Source: Lasioglossum baleicum (lineage: Eukaryota; Arthropoda; Insecta; Hymenoptera; Halictidae). From it: 64,000 nt of DNA. Positions 25,000-36,580 of the stretch are shown piece after piece. The stretch's first letter is position 1. Each line of letters starts with the position of its first letter. The notes below the pieces were generated by a model that did no database searches, had not been told where the DNA came from, and worked only from the letters and a program-made list of their open reading frames with translations. The stretch spans positions 6,076,001-6,140,000 of the forward strand of contig NC_134944.1 of NCBI RefSeq assembly GCF_051020765.1. Direction: 5' to 3'. The position numbers and the translations under genes are program-made.

Positions 25000-25600
25000 A
25001 GTATCGCGGGGTCTTGTCGCGGAGGCGAAAGTTACAGAACCCCGTGGTCCGCAACACTGTTTCGCGTGGCGCGGGGCCGTAAATCACCGAGGAGGAATTT
25101 TTCGCGTTTCGCCGGTTTTTGCCCGGTAACGAAACCCTCTCCAAATGAAGACGTTATGCTCCGTCGAGGGAAAAAACTCGGCGAGAAACAGCCTCTCGTT
25201 CCCCGGCGAGGCGAGGAACGTTTCGAGTTTTAACAGCTCGCGCGCGCGCGCACGCGGAACCGCAGAGCAAGCTGCGGTGCCATTCTAAGCGGAGTGGAAC
25301 TCGAAACGATCGAGCGGGGCGCAAATACCGGCAGTTATTTCGCGGGTGGAACGTTTCGCGGTCTCGTTCTACCGGGCAGAGCAGCTCGTGCATAAAACAA
25401 CGCGCTCTCGCATACACACGCTCCCCGGCCCTCGCCGCGAGCAAGCTGACGCGCGTCCGACGCGCCGCGCCGCCATAAAATCCACGACTGTTTTCTCTCT
25501 CTCTGCAGCACTCTGTGCCGATGCGCTCCTACGACTTAATTACCATGGTGTCCACTCGCCGTTTCGTTGCCCGGAGAACAATCAAATTTTTAGATAAGCG
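25000..25600. other. GC-rich, CpG-dense intronic stretch
   Basis: High G+C with many CpG dinucleotides, including a CGCGCGCGCG run near 25230. Several overlapping reading frames on both strands result from the low stop-codon density and show no recognisable family. I see no splice-bounded exon that fits the dac phases. Confidence 0.5.
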
Positions 25601-25738
25601 GGGATATTCAGTAACGTTGTTATTAAACATTGGGTGAGGTCAATTGAAGGTCGGATATATGCATCTCACGTATTTTTATTCAACCGCTTGTCACAGAATA
25701 ACGAGTCGGACTCCCGACGAAAATTTCAGGGTCATGTA

Positions 25739-26146
25739 CGAGGGTGAATCAATAAGTACCCTTTTTCTTTCTTTTTCAACATGATCTCCTTTTAGGAGGA
25801 TACACTTTTCTCAACGTCCCTGCCATTCTTTTAAACTCTCTAAACAATACGATTTGTCAAACTCTTCAAAATATGCTTCTGTTTCGACGATGTCCTCATG
25901 TCGGGGAGCAGAAAGAAATTGCAGAGAGCCAGGTCGGGCGAGTACGGTGGACGCGGCACCAATTCTTGCAATTTGGCCGCGACGATTCGGGATGAGTGAA
26001 AGATGAGTCAAATCAAAACTAACCTATCAATCAGTATGAAATTTTGTATGGTGTCGTTTAATTGATGACAATATACTATAGTAACGCCAACTTGCCTCTG
26101 CAACGCCGCCTGTCCTCAAACACGAGTACTTATTGATCCACCCTTG
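25739..26146 (-). mobile_element. Internally deleted mariner-family element
   Basis: This 408-bp element has 23-bp TIRs, with CGAGGGTGAATCAATAAGTA at the left and the complement of CAAGGGTGGATCAATAAGTA at the right, differing at three positions. It is flanked by TA at 25737-25738 and 26147-26148. On the minus strand it keeps the C-terminal part of a mariner transposase. PPYSPDLA, the third catalytic aspartate block, is near 25950. A frame change follows, then ETEAYFEEFDKSY and KCILLKGDHVEKE. The N-terminal DNA-binding domain and the first two catalytic aspartates are absent, and 5' untranslated DNA joins directly to the C-terminal part. It cannot encode a working transposase. Confidence 0.9.
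25760..26015 (-). pseudogene. Mariner transposase C-terminal remnant
   Basis: Read on the minus strand, one frame gives PPYSPDLALCNFFLLPDM. A shifted frame then gives ETEAYFEEFDKSYCLESLKE, so a small deletion has removed the few residues between them and changed the frame. A further shift leads into KCILLKGDHVEKE. The remaining part corresponds to roughly the last fifth to quarter of a typical transposase of about 340 residues. It is non-functional. Confidence 0.85.
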
Positions 26147-26479
26147 TATTCGTAGGCTTTTCTTCGTGGATTCATCGATCGTTTCCAAACACTTTATTTT
26201 ACAAATAATTATAGTATGGTGACTGAAAGATTTGAATTCAAAACACGGTTGATACCTTGAGAGCCACGAATCAATTTGTACGGTTAATAAACGGTGTCTA
26301 TTTTTTTTAGAGTCGAAATACAATTTTATCATTTTATAAAAATGGTACAGGGATTCTCCGGACGCTCATTACGACGAACGCAACGAGCGAGTGGTGTGGC
26401 AGACGAGGCATTTTAGCCGAGTGACGTGAATTTCCTGCGGTGAAAACCGAGGCTAATTGCTCCAAAAATCTGTACTAAT

Positions 26480-26960
26480 TTCCCGACTGTTCCGGCGTGG
26501 TGCGGCGCGGCGTCGGAGATGATGCGGCGCCGAGCGGAGCGGAGCAGAGTCGAGCAGATCGTAGCGGAGAACAGAGTGTGTTCGTAGTACACGAGGCCGC
26601 TGGTGGTAGTCAACAATTTACTCGTTAGCGGCCGGCGAGTGCCGCGCCGCTCAATTAACTCGCGAATCAACGAGCGGGCCGCTTTGTCCGCGCGCTCGCG
26701 GCCACCGCTCGCGAGTATTTTTATAATTTGCACCGGGGCTCCGCTCCACTCCGCTTCATTCCGCTCGAATCTGCGCGGGCGGCGCGGCGCGACGGGCCCT
26801 CGTGACCAACAAACGAACCTCGGAAGTGCTTCGGTGTATAATGGAGGGAAAAAACACGCGACCGAGAGAAACAGAGAAAAAGAGAAACGGCGGTACAAGT
26901 GAGAGAGAGAAAGAGAGAAAGAGTGTGTAGCATGGGCCGGCCGCCGCGAGCCGACGCGAA
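26480..26960. other. CpG-rich block
   Basis: Very CpG-dense sequence with repeated GGAGCGGAGC and GGCGCGGCG-like steps, followed by a GA-rich run (26895-26930). Open frames on both strands have biased composition (Arg, Ala, Ser) and no recognisable domain. It could be an unmethylated CpG-rich segment or an internal promoter, but there is no direct evidence for transcription. Confidence 0.35.
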
Positions 26961-27224
26961 AAAATGCGCGAGGGAAATGAAAACCGACACCACGGATCGC
27001 GGCTTGTTTTCAGCGGGTGAAACTCCCCTCGACAGGGGTAAATGTCTACATTTGGAGGGCGGCTGCTCGTTTACACGGGCGCATGTCAAAGGTCCTGGTT
27101 ACGCGTGTACCCACGCAAACGAGCCGCGGTTTTTTACCGCGCTATTTATTTTCTTTTCATTTCCGATCACGGTCCCGGAGCTGAAAGCGCCGACTCTACA
27201 CACCATTCGACATCGTGTTCTCTC

Positions 27225-27297
27225 TTTTCCTCGATTTCTTTCTCTCACTCTGTTTCCCTCTCTCTCTCTCTGTCTCTCTGTCTGTCTCTCTAAATCG
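27225..27297. repeat. (CT)n-rich microsatellite
   Basis: TCTCTCTCTCTGTCTCTCTG-type dinucleotide and tetranucleotide steps, which generate spurious Ser/Leu-rich and Arg/Glu-rich frames. Confidence 0.8.
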
Positions 27298-28329
27298 TTC
27301 GACACTCGAATCCCCGGCGAGCGTACACCCGGCCCGGCCCGTTAAAACCCGCCCGTAAAAACTTCGCGGACGTTTAACTGCTTGTACTGGCTGCGGATTG
27401 TAACAGCCCCTCGTCGACACTCCTCTTTCAATAGATTTCCGCTTTCTCAGCTTCTCCGCGCACGTGTTTCCTCCTGTCAACAACCACCGATCTCTGCCGA
27501 CGTAATTGTTTCCTCTGCGATTCGCTCTCTTGTTAGCGCTTAGGATTTCCAGAGGGCTGACAGAGTTATGGTCGGACCGAGGAATAAAAATTGTCTGCTC
27601 TCGTCACTGCATGCAGGAAACACATTTTTAAATCATTCGTTGAAAATACTATCTAGCTCGAATCAAGCTCAATAACCATTTTATTTTACGAAAAAGCAAG
27701 CAGTTGCAAGTTAAACAAGAATTTAGGAATTCCATTGTTCCTGTAATTTATATTTTGTAGTTCGTAATTTCTTAGAAGAGGAATTAAAATAATTGATAGA
27801 GCAACTAGATGTTTATGCAGCTCCCGTGTCTAATACGACGCGAAACAAGTTTATGCAAAATGTGCACCTCGGAGAACAGGGATCAGTTAGTACCGGCCTC
27901 GGAGGAGTCGCGTTTGAGCAAACACGAAGCCGGCTTAACATCCTACTGAACACTGCATTCCAATTTCTCAAACCACGACCCACAAATGCACAAAGACGTC
28001 TAGCAGCGCGGAGAAAGGGAAGCGCATCGAAGAATACGCTCGAGTGACCCGCTTCTGCCCGAGGAATGTTAATTACCGAACACACCGCACGACAAGGCCT
28101 CGCTCTCGTCAATATTATCATATCGCGAGCCGGGCGAACGGGCGGATGAGTGACAGAAAACGTTCTCGCGCGGCAAAGGGGTAGGAAAATCGAGAAAAAT
28201 ATTCGATCGTCGAGTAATCGATGTCGGGGGCTAATCTCGAAGGTAAATCTTCCCCGCGAGCTAATCAAAACCTCGGATCGAGCCTCCGGGCCTGTATTCC
28301 CGGACGAGCCATCTGCCCGATGGGCCCAC

Positions 28330-28370
28330 TGAGCTCTCTCTATCTCTCTCTCTCTCTCACTCTCCTTGAA
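28330..28370. repeat. (CT)n microsatellite
   Basis: CTCTCTATCTCTCTCTCTCT run. Together with the GA-rich tract at 28565-28735 it keeps a long minus-strand frame open. Confidence 0.8.
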
Positions 28371-28564
28371 ATCTCTGGGGTCGATACTTTTTTTCCTGCG
28401 CTCCTCGCAACATCGGTTAATCCTCTGCATAAACATTGTATTGTGTTTCGCCGGGGATGCTCCCATTATATCATATTTTGTTATTAATATCTTCCGACTG
28501 GCTGGGCCCCGGGAGCCCGGGCACTTTTGTGCGCTGCCAAAGATGAGCCCGCGCGCCGGTTTGC

Positions 28565-28735
28565 CAAAGAGACAGAGGGAATCAGAGAGACGGTGAGAGA
28601 GAGGGGAGAGAGAGATAGAGCAAACCGGAGACAGTGGAGAGTGACAGAGAAGGGGAGTAGAGCGAGGGAGGGTGGAGAAAGGTTTCTGAAAAAGGACGAG
28701 CAGGCAGAGAAAGAGTGAGAGAGACAGGAGATAGA
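28565..28735. repeat. GA-rich purine tract
   Basis: About 170 bases of mostly AGAGAG, GGGAGAG and AGACAG steps on the + strand. This is simple sequence of no recognised function. Confidence 0.7.
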
Positions 28736-29989
28736 GCGGGGGCTCTCGATACCGGTTTCCTTTATCGTACAATGCCTACCGGGATTTTTATTATCCAGGA
28801 TCCTAGCGAGCGGCCGCGTCGATTTCGCACGACGCACCTCTACACATACTAGGTTGCACAATGTCGAAAATAATTTCCTGGTTTATGAACGAATTGATTG
28901 TAGCAATCTTTAAAAGATTCTTTACTGAAAAGAATGACGAGGTGAGAATCGAGTGCATCGCAGAACTATACAAATGTACGTAATTTCTTTTCGACGTTCT
29001 TCAGCTGAAAGAACCACAGAGAAAGAAAGGATTAGGTGCATTGTAGAAGTACACTCTGCGAATTCGTTCCACAAAGACTCGCTGACGAAACTTGTCCCAG
29101 CTCCCAAACCTGAACCAGTCTTTACCAAGTGATCTATCACGCCGAGTGCCACGGCTTCCAGAAATGGCAGACAGAATTATTTATCTCGGTAGCAAATATT
29201 GCTAGGATCACAGTAGAGCACTTTCAATATCTTAGCTTATCAATTTTCATAAAGTTGTTGAGGTTGCTCGCTGGGAGAACTCGAAGAGCAAGGATCAGTG
29301 TCCCCAAATCGACACTTGTCCCCCCACTCTTCCGCCGCTGGCAGAGAGGGGGTAAGTATTTCCCCTCGACTCCCAGAAGTGAGGGACAGAGTTCCTATAT
29401 TGACAATTGAATTTTGCTGTTGACTAACTGTGATTGACTGACTTGACTGACTGTCGCGTTTACTATCCACATCAATTTTTATTTCGTTGAATCGCGATTC
29501 GGTTTTATAAAATGTTCGAGACTGCTCACTATGACCTGGAAGTGCCAAGGATCCACGGTAGGATCCAGAGTATTGAGACATAGCTCCCGCGGGATCGAGG
29601 GTGGAGAAGCGAGAAGTAAGCTACGAGCAATCTTTCGAGACCGTCGCGTCAACGCTGGCCGAGCGCATCCTCGCCTAACCATCCTACCTTAGCGTGTCCT
29701 ATACCTTTCACAGGAACCCTTCGCGATCTCCCCTCGGCCCTTCGGCCCAACCACGCGTCGCCTCGCGAAAGAGCAGCCCAGTATTTGTTCTTCCAGGGTC
29801 TCCTTCCAGGGTACGAGCATCATCCGAGGGCAGTAAACCTTTTGATATATAGTCGAAGCTTTTTAGAGTTCTGTCAGCCACGCCCACAATCAGCCTTAGT
29901 ATTATTTACACTCCTGGTGGTTTGTAGTCGGTTGTCCCGCTTCCCTGCACCGTGTCTGGGCTCCCTACGTTGTTTCTTTTTTTAACCCG

Positions 29990-30560
29990 TCCACCATGCT
30001 CGTGATCTTCTTGTTTCGTTCTCGGGCTCTATTCCTCTTCGGCAACGTCATCCCGCGATCCTCCGGTAGTTTTTCCGTGGGGGTACCGTTTTTCCTTTCA
30101 TGTGGAATCGATATTCCGATGGAGGCCGATCTGATTGCCTGCGCCCGTCGATCCTGGATACCCAAGAACCTCTTCAGCAACGTCATCGTGGACCTGCGAG
30201 CGTTTTTCTTCGTGGTGTCTGTTCTCCTTCGGGGATCGATTTGCTCTTGTTGGGGACCCAATTCGTTTAGGAAGCTTCTTCACGGATTGCTGACTTTTTA
30301 AACTATGCTCTGCAAATTCATATACTATTTCTGGTGGAATTATCACCGGTCTCTGCTCTAGGAGACGCTAGGACTATCAGAACCCTACCTACTTGCCTAG
30401 AGAATCTCTGTGTACCATCATCGTGGCTCCTAAACTAGTCCTTGCTACAGAGACTATTTTTCTTTGCTTCCAAGGTAGATTTATTGCTACCAGGACCTTT
30501 TTCACGCAAGATCCATGGATCCAGCTTCTCAAAAACCTCTTCCTGGACTCGTATACTGAA
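29990..30560. repeat. Highly diverged tandem repeat, about 130-bp spacing
   Basis: CTCTTCGGCAACGTCATC near 30043 recurs as CTCTTCAGCAACGTCATC near 30171. Both are followed by GTTTTT-C-TGG segments, and preceding GATCCTGGATACCCAAGAAC has a weak echo near 30510-30545. Open frames of about 100 codons on both strands arise in this area, but no protein family is recognisable. Only the first pair is convincing. Confidence 0.4.
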
Positions 30561-30934
30561 TTCTTCAACGGACATCAATTCCCTTGCACCTGGACTGATA
30601 TATTCTTGCTACAACGTTGTCCGTGATCTATAGTTTCAATTTTTCTTCGCATCTACGACCTACTCACGATCCGATGATCCACGAGGTTAGCTTCGTCATT
30701 CTTTCACCCAGGCTTTTCTAATTTTTCTTCCCACCTCTATGGATATCCCAGGAGTCTTTACACAGTTTATTTCCTCCGGACGAGCGTCCAGCCTTCAGTC
30801 CGGCCCGCGAAATTTATAAAATTAGACACGATCCTATACCCCGGCTGCATCCCCGCGAAATTATCTATTCCGAGCGGGTCTGTTATGCGATCGCATAGCC
30901 CGCGGGCTAGATTTCGGATTTGGTCGACCAGAGG

Positions 30935-30985
30935 TGAGCGAGAGCGAGAGAGTGAGAAAGAAAGAGGGAGAGAGAAGAGAGCGCC
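30935..30985. repeat. GA-rich simple sequence
   Basis: A run of GAGCGAGAGCGAGAGAGTGA and AGAGGGAGAGAGAAG-type steps. Confidence 0.7.
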
Positions 30986-31875
30986 CAACGAACCCGAATC
31001 GGCTCTCCACTCGGAGAACGAACGCGGTCCACCCGAGAGAAAGGGACGCATATTTTATTCCGAAAATGATGATGATACGCACGGAACCTTCCACCGACCC
31101 CGGCTGACCGTCCTTCGCCGTTTTATCGCCGCGATTCCCCTTCGGTGAACTCTCTTTCCCATAGCCTCTTTTTCGTTCGGGAGATCCCTCTTCCACACGC
31201 CCTGGATCCCGGATGGATAGATCCTGGATCCTCCAAACTATGTAGACGTTGCTCATTGTCCTAGATAGTGTCCTCAATTTTTCCTAGGACTCTGGCCAAC
31301 TGTAATTGAAGATTTCTATCGAGAGAGAGCTAAATTAAAATTACTTTTATGCCATGGGGTTCTCGCAGACTATCGCGAAAGGGGGCCAGTGAGATTGTAA
31401 TTAGAATTTTCGGCAAGGTAAATGAAGCAGTTCCTCTAGTAAGTACCTGTAAACCAGTAAACTAGTAAAACACTAAATTCAAGTACAGAAGCATTGCTAA
31501 AAAGTGAATAGACAGCACTCAAAGGCCAGCTATTAAAGGATTCAGCTGACCCCGAGTGTTTCTACGCGACAGTCGCTATTAAAGGCTGAATGGGGCAAAG
31601 CCTCGTTGTCCAATCGGTCAAAAACTCAGCTGCGAAGGGGGGCAGGAGGGGTGTACGGGGTTCTGGATCGGGTTGTAGCCCGCGAGACAGCGAGGACGTA
31701 CGTCTCAATACGTGGCCGGTGGAGCGATTAAGAAGAATGGGTGTGGTAAAAGAGGAAAGCGAGGAAAGAAGACCATCGAGCGAAGGAGGAGCGAGGAGGA
31801 GGTGTACATACCCATGGCATCCACTCTCTCCTCGGTTCTTTCCAGACTGGACGCAAAGGGAGCTACCTCGATGGC

Positions 31876-31977
31876 TGCCCGCCTGCCTGTCTGCCTTTCT
31901 GCCTGCCTGCCTTTCTGCCTGCTTGCTAGCCTGCCTGCTTGCTAGCCTGCCTGCCTGCCTGCCTGCCTGCCTGCCCG
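31876..31977. repeat. (CCTG)n tetranucleotide microsatellite
   Basis: About 100 bases of CTGC steps, interrupted by TTTC and TTGCTAGC variants and ending in a clean run of about seven units. The four-base period keeps frames open on both strands for over 130 codons, but the encoded peptides are pure repeat. Confidence 0.92.
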
Positions 31978-32512
31978 GCTTCTCGACTCTCTCGATTACT
32001 TGAAAAACCGGATTCCTCCTGCGCGAAACTGTGTTTCCCGTCTCGTGTTTATGTACCACTACACGCCGGGGGAACAATGTTGGATGCACGTGCACGCTAA
32101 CGGCGCGATTCTCGCCCGCGTACGCGAGAGTTCGGCTGCCGATCTCGATCGGGATCGAAGCCCCCAAGCGGGGGCGGATGAAGGATTGTCGGGAAAGAAT
32201 GAAGAAACTTAAGGGGTGGTGGCAAGTCGAAGCCACTTAAAAGGGCCGCGCACCATCCCTCGAGATGTCGCAGGGGAAGGTGTTCGAGGGTTAAATCCGA
32301 GGGTTTTCGAGGGACCGAGGGTAAACAGATACATGCCACCGCGCAAATAGCTTGAAAGAGGACGGTGCATAGTGGTCTACCATGTGATAGTTGTCTACAA
32401 TATTTCATAGCATCCGAAATGGTACCATGGCAGTCGACGTAGTATTCTAGTGGGCTTCGAAGTTGAATAAGTCGATTTTATTTTATTTTCAATAGGTGGA
32501 ATTGACGGTACT

Positions 32513-32970
32513 TTGAAGAATTTCGCTTGAATTGCATTTTTGAAGAATTGCATCTTTGAAGAATTGCATTTTTGAAGAATTGCATCTTTGAAGAATTGCA
32601 TTTTTGATGAATTGCATTTTTGATGAATTACATCTTTGAAGAAATGCATCTTTCATGAATTGCATCTTTGATGAATCTTCGAAGAATTGCATCTTGGAAA
32701 AATTGCATCTTTAAGGAATTGCATCTTTAAAGAATTGCATGTTTGAATAATTGCACGTTTGAAGAATTGCATCTTTAAAGAATTGCATCTTTAGAGAATT
32801 GCATGTTTGAAGAATTGCATTTTCGAAGAATCGCATCTTCGAACAATTGCCTCTTCGAAAAATTGCATCTTTGAGAAAAGATGCTTGTACAGACTTCGAA
32901 AAATTATATCTTTGAGAAAAGATGCTTAAACTGTCTTCGAAGAATTATATCTTCGAGAAAAGATGCTTGT
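32513..32970. repeat. 16-bp minisatellite, about 25-28 units
   Basis: The unit GAAGAATTGCATCTTT repeats with small variants (TTTTT for CTTTG, GATGAATT, TTCGAAGAAT) from 32513 to about 32880. It then grades into a longer unit with TTGAGAAAAGATGCTTGTAC until about 32970. Units are contiguous with no unique spacers, so it is a minisatellite and not a CRISPR-like array. Confidence 0.92.
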
Positions 32971-34979
32971 ACCCATGCTTGTAATTTTTAACAATCTGTC
33001 AGATCCTTTAAAAAAGTATGTTTCGTTCATTGTGAGGATTCTTAGAGCCCAAATGTCGCTGACTTCGAAGATCTCGATCTTGATTTGTGCCCACAGTGGT
33101 CAAGTGGTCAGTGCCGAAGCTGTCATCGGTTTTCTTGGTCGCTTAGTAAGAACAATAGCGCGGAAGGTCTACGGGGCTCGTCCCACGGGGAGAGCGTTCC
33201 CCGGGACAAAGGGGAAATTTTCCAAATAATTTCACGTCGTTTGCTCTCGGTCAGTCGGGCCAGGGATCGCACGGTGGATAGATCTCCTTTGCGGACTGGC
33301 GAAAAAAGCACAAAGGGAAGACGACGGGCTCGACCTGCTCGGTCAGGGTACACCGGTCACTCTGTGGGTGAAGCTGTTCGAGTACATAGGGTGTTCTATC
33401 GGCTGTAGGCAATTTTATGGGGTGGTTCTACTCTGGTGAAAATAAGAAGGCTACGGACGTGTTTTCCACTGTAGAACTGCCTGCTACTTTCTCCGAAAGA
33501 ATTTTTTAATTTCTTGGTTATTATTGTGCTGGACGTTATTGAAATTCTGTTGTTGATATTAAATTGATTTCAGAAGAAAATATTGAAAGAGGATGTGTTA
33601 AAAGTGGAGGCTCTGTTAGAAATTAATAGACGTATTGATCCCCTCAATTTTGGTCTCCTTAGTTTATAATGTGTGTTATAAAGGTGTGCTCATAGGCGTT
33701 CGACTGTGATCGCAACTAATTAGATGATCAACAATTTTTAGACGCAATGGGTGGCTTTTAAAATAAATGTAGAATCGTGAATTAATTCTGGAAGTTCTAA
33801 GCAATTATTCTTGAAATTATAATTTGTTCCTTGAAATTTTTATTTCTGTAACCTCTTCCAAAAATTTCCAAGTATCAAACTTGTAGAAATTTGAGATAGC
33901 TTTTATTTTATTTAATGGCCACATAATGGGATGCATATATTTAATAATGTTTCACTTGAAGACCTTCAGGTGCAAAAACTGAGAAAATAAGTGAATTGAA
34001 AATCAGGCAATCAGAAGTATATAAAAATTTATTCAACTTCTAAAAATTAGATTTTTGCATCTCCAGTTTCAAATTAAGAAGTCTGATAGTCAATGACAAG
34101 TGTCACCCTTGCAGTGTCACCTCTGGGAATCGCTAGAATTAGACAAAGGATCGACGATTTTCCCACCATGTTTCATCGACCAGCCCGTTTCCTTCGCATG
34201 ATCTTCATCGCGTTCTGCGAGGGCCATAGCATTATCTCGCCGAGTGATTTCCAGCTGTCGGCCAAGGGCTCGCCACGAGTAAAGGCCCGTGTTCGCGACG
34301 CATAACAAATTCCACCTGTGTAGACGGACTCGCCTTCCATTCATCTGTCCGTCGCCGGGGAACGGACGCGACGATAGGGGGGGACGCACCGGGCACTCAT
34401 TTAGCTCGGCAATTTATTCTCGCGTTTTGTAATTAACACCAGTAAAAGAAGTAGCTTGCTCGTTCCAGGACCAAGAGAGGGCTGCGGGGGAGGCAACGCC
34501 TAGGGTCGCTGGCACACCTCCACCCTCCTCGATTTAGAGGCTTGAGTCTCTCTTCCACCATTTTTATCCTCAAATTCTTTTTTCACATACATTGTACATT
34601 TTGGTATTAGGGAAAAGTTCTTTCTTCAGGTGTGTTGTATAGTAATTCAATTTAAAAATTATTAAACCTTTGTTTTTAATTGAATTATTAAACATTTCTT
34701 CTCACCTAGAATATTCCTCTGAAGTTTTTAATTTTATTAAATGGACGCAATTTGCTCATCGAATACCTAACCCAGCAATTTATTAAACATAGACAAAAAT
34801 AATGTAATCTCCTCAGGGTCGTCACAATTTTCAATAATTTTGCAGTGTCAAAATCGAGTTTAAAATTCCTCTTACATTTTAATCCCCAACGAAATTTAAT
34901 CCTCATTCCTAGATGACTGGGGGTGACTTGTTGGTTCACAATTGAAATCGTTATTCAAGGCTCCATTAAAAAGTCTTAA

Positions 34980-36580
34980 CGATCACAGTCGTCTTCGGCA
35001 AACAGCATCGAGTGCGTCTCTCGGTGACGGAGCACAGAAAGAGAGTGAGAGAGGGGGGAACGGGGGTGGGGGCGTCAGGGTGAAGATGGGTGAAAAAGGT
35101 GAGATGGCCAGATAGGAAAGAGGAGAGTCAGAGGGACACGCGGTGGTAGAGTACGAGGGCAGGTCCGTAGAAGTCGAAGAAGAAGAAGAAGAAGAAGAAG
35201 AGGAGGAGGAGGAGGAGGAAGAAGAAGAAGCAGCAGGCAGGGTCGGAGGAGAAGAGTAAGGGGACGGTGGGTAGGAGGTGGATGATGGAGGCCTCTCTCC
35301 TCTGCATGCCACTGCAGTCAGGCCAGACAGAAAGCGGTCTGTATAATTATGGGTTGTCACCTCATCAGCTACGAGAGGGGCAAAGGCGGTGGCGTCGGCG
35401 CTGGTCCGACTTGCGCGGGGGCAGGGGTGGGAAGTTATAGGAGCGCGGTCTTTAGCTCAAATTGTGTTTTATCGTCCCTCTCGTCTGGCCCGGGGCGATT
35501 CGCGACCAGATATCCTTCTGCGGATCTTTTTTCGAGAGCGATTCATTCCTCCCGCGATCCATCCACACGGAGCCTCGAGATCGGTTCGGTCGCGATTCCG
35601 CGAAGGGTGGTGTACGGTCGAGACGTGGTCCGATGGTTATACTTCGAAACGTCTTCATCGGTCGAGCGAGAGATCGCGACCGCCGCAAATACCTATTGTC
35701 GGGGTTATAAAAATCGGCGGACAAGCGTTTTAAGCATCCTCGGCGATCGGAACGTGCCACGCCGACTCTCCTCGGCCGCGTCGCCACCCCGCCGACCCCC
35801 AGTTCGATCCTCGTTTCTCCTCCATTCTCCCCGTCTCACTCGATCCTCCTCTCGAACGGTCTCCCTTTTCCCGTCTCTCCGTGCACACGTAGCAATCTGC
35901 GCGCAGAGCACATACACGAAAAAAGAAGGGAGTGCACCGCGCGAGAAGGTACTGAGGCTAAGTGGAGAGTTTAGAGGGATTTCATTAAATCATATGGATT
36001 GGGGATAATGTATGTTATTGAGCGGAGCGTTCAAATCGCGCTCTATAAGTTGTAATAAGTCCAATTTTAGGGCCGGTCATGGGCCGGGTCCCACCAGTGG
36101 TTGTCAAACCGCCATGCCCCGACCCGTCGGACGACTGCCATTCGGTGTGGCAGCGGCCACGATCGACAGTCACTGACCAGCGAACCCGCCACTTACTCGT
36201 CAAACGGCCAGCCGGTCCGCCGAAATCACTGCCATTTAGATAATTTGTAATGAATAGGCACCGCTCATTTTCTACCCCCTTCCTTGCTAGCCTCGATACC
36301 TCCGATCCTCCTCCCCTCCGCTCCTCTCCCTCGTTCTTTCTCTTTCTATCTACCTTCGCAATCCTCCCAATCCAGAGGCCCAGCAATAGCATCGTCTTCG
36401 GCGTCCTCTTCGTTCGAGGGACCCCGTGCAAACGATAATCGTCGAATCGTTTCGACGTAAACGAGTTCGATTCTCGATCCGCGGAACAACGTGCAATACG
36501 ATCGCCGAGATCACGAGCTCTGCGGATATCTTGTTGGGGATCTAGCCTGACCTGTTTGGTGGCCAATCATCCCCTAAACG
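34980..36580. other. Long GC-rich unique stretch without a recognisable gene
   Basis: It holds a 219-codon open frame on + (35349-36008) and a 183-codon frame on - (36015-36566). Neither shows a known domain or the splice context of a dac exon. The composition (Arg, Ser, Pro and Gly rich) is what CpG-rich non-coding DNA gives. A pyrimidine-rich run occurs at 35790-35880. A lineage-specific non-coding RNA cannot be excluded. Confidence 0.4.
35175..35235. repeat. (GAA)n(GAG)n(GAA)n trinucleotide microsatellite
   Basis: Compound run of about eight GAA, six to seven GAG, then four GAA triplets. On the minus strand it reads as a Ser run within a spurious frame at 34983-35360. Confidence 0.92.

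Noticed and set aside
27813..28772. Longest open reading frame in the window, 319 codons on the minus strand
   Set aside because: It spans a (CT)n microsatellite and a GA-rich tract that lack stop codons in this frame. The product is a patchwork of Ser/Leu/Arg low complexity with no recognisable domain, and it overlaps frames on the other strand.
28849..28975. TAGGTTGCACAATGTCGAAA resembling a mariner-type end
   Set aside because: No matching second end, no TA-bounded element and no transposase fragment could be found, so the similarity is too weak.
29965..30346. Overlapping frames of about 80-100 codons on both strands, lysine/arginine-rich on minus
   Set aside because: They arise in diverged tandem DNA. 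No gag, nucleoprotein or other family could be recognised.
31562..32236. 224-codon minus-strand and 137-codon plus-strand frames
   Set aside because: Both are held open by the (CCTG)n microsatellite and encode repeat peptides only.
32513..32970. Regular short repeats considered as a CRISPR-like array
   Set aside because: Units are contiguous with no unique spacers, there are no cas genes, and the context is an animal gene.
35349..36008. 219-codon plus-strand frame in the dac intron
   Set aside because: No known domain, biased Arg/Ser/Pro composition as expected from CpG-rich DNA, and no fit with dac splice phases, since the exons at 20063 and 37000 join directly.
36015..36566. 183-codon minus-strand frame
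   Set aside because: No recognisable family, and it looks like chance absence of stops in GC-rich sequence.
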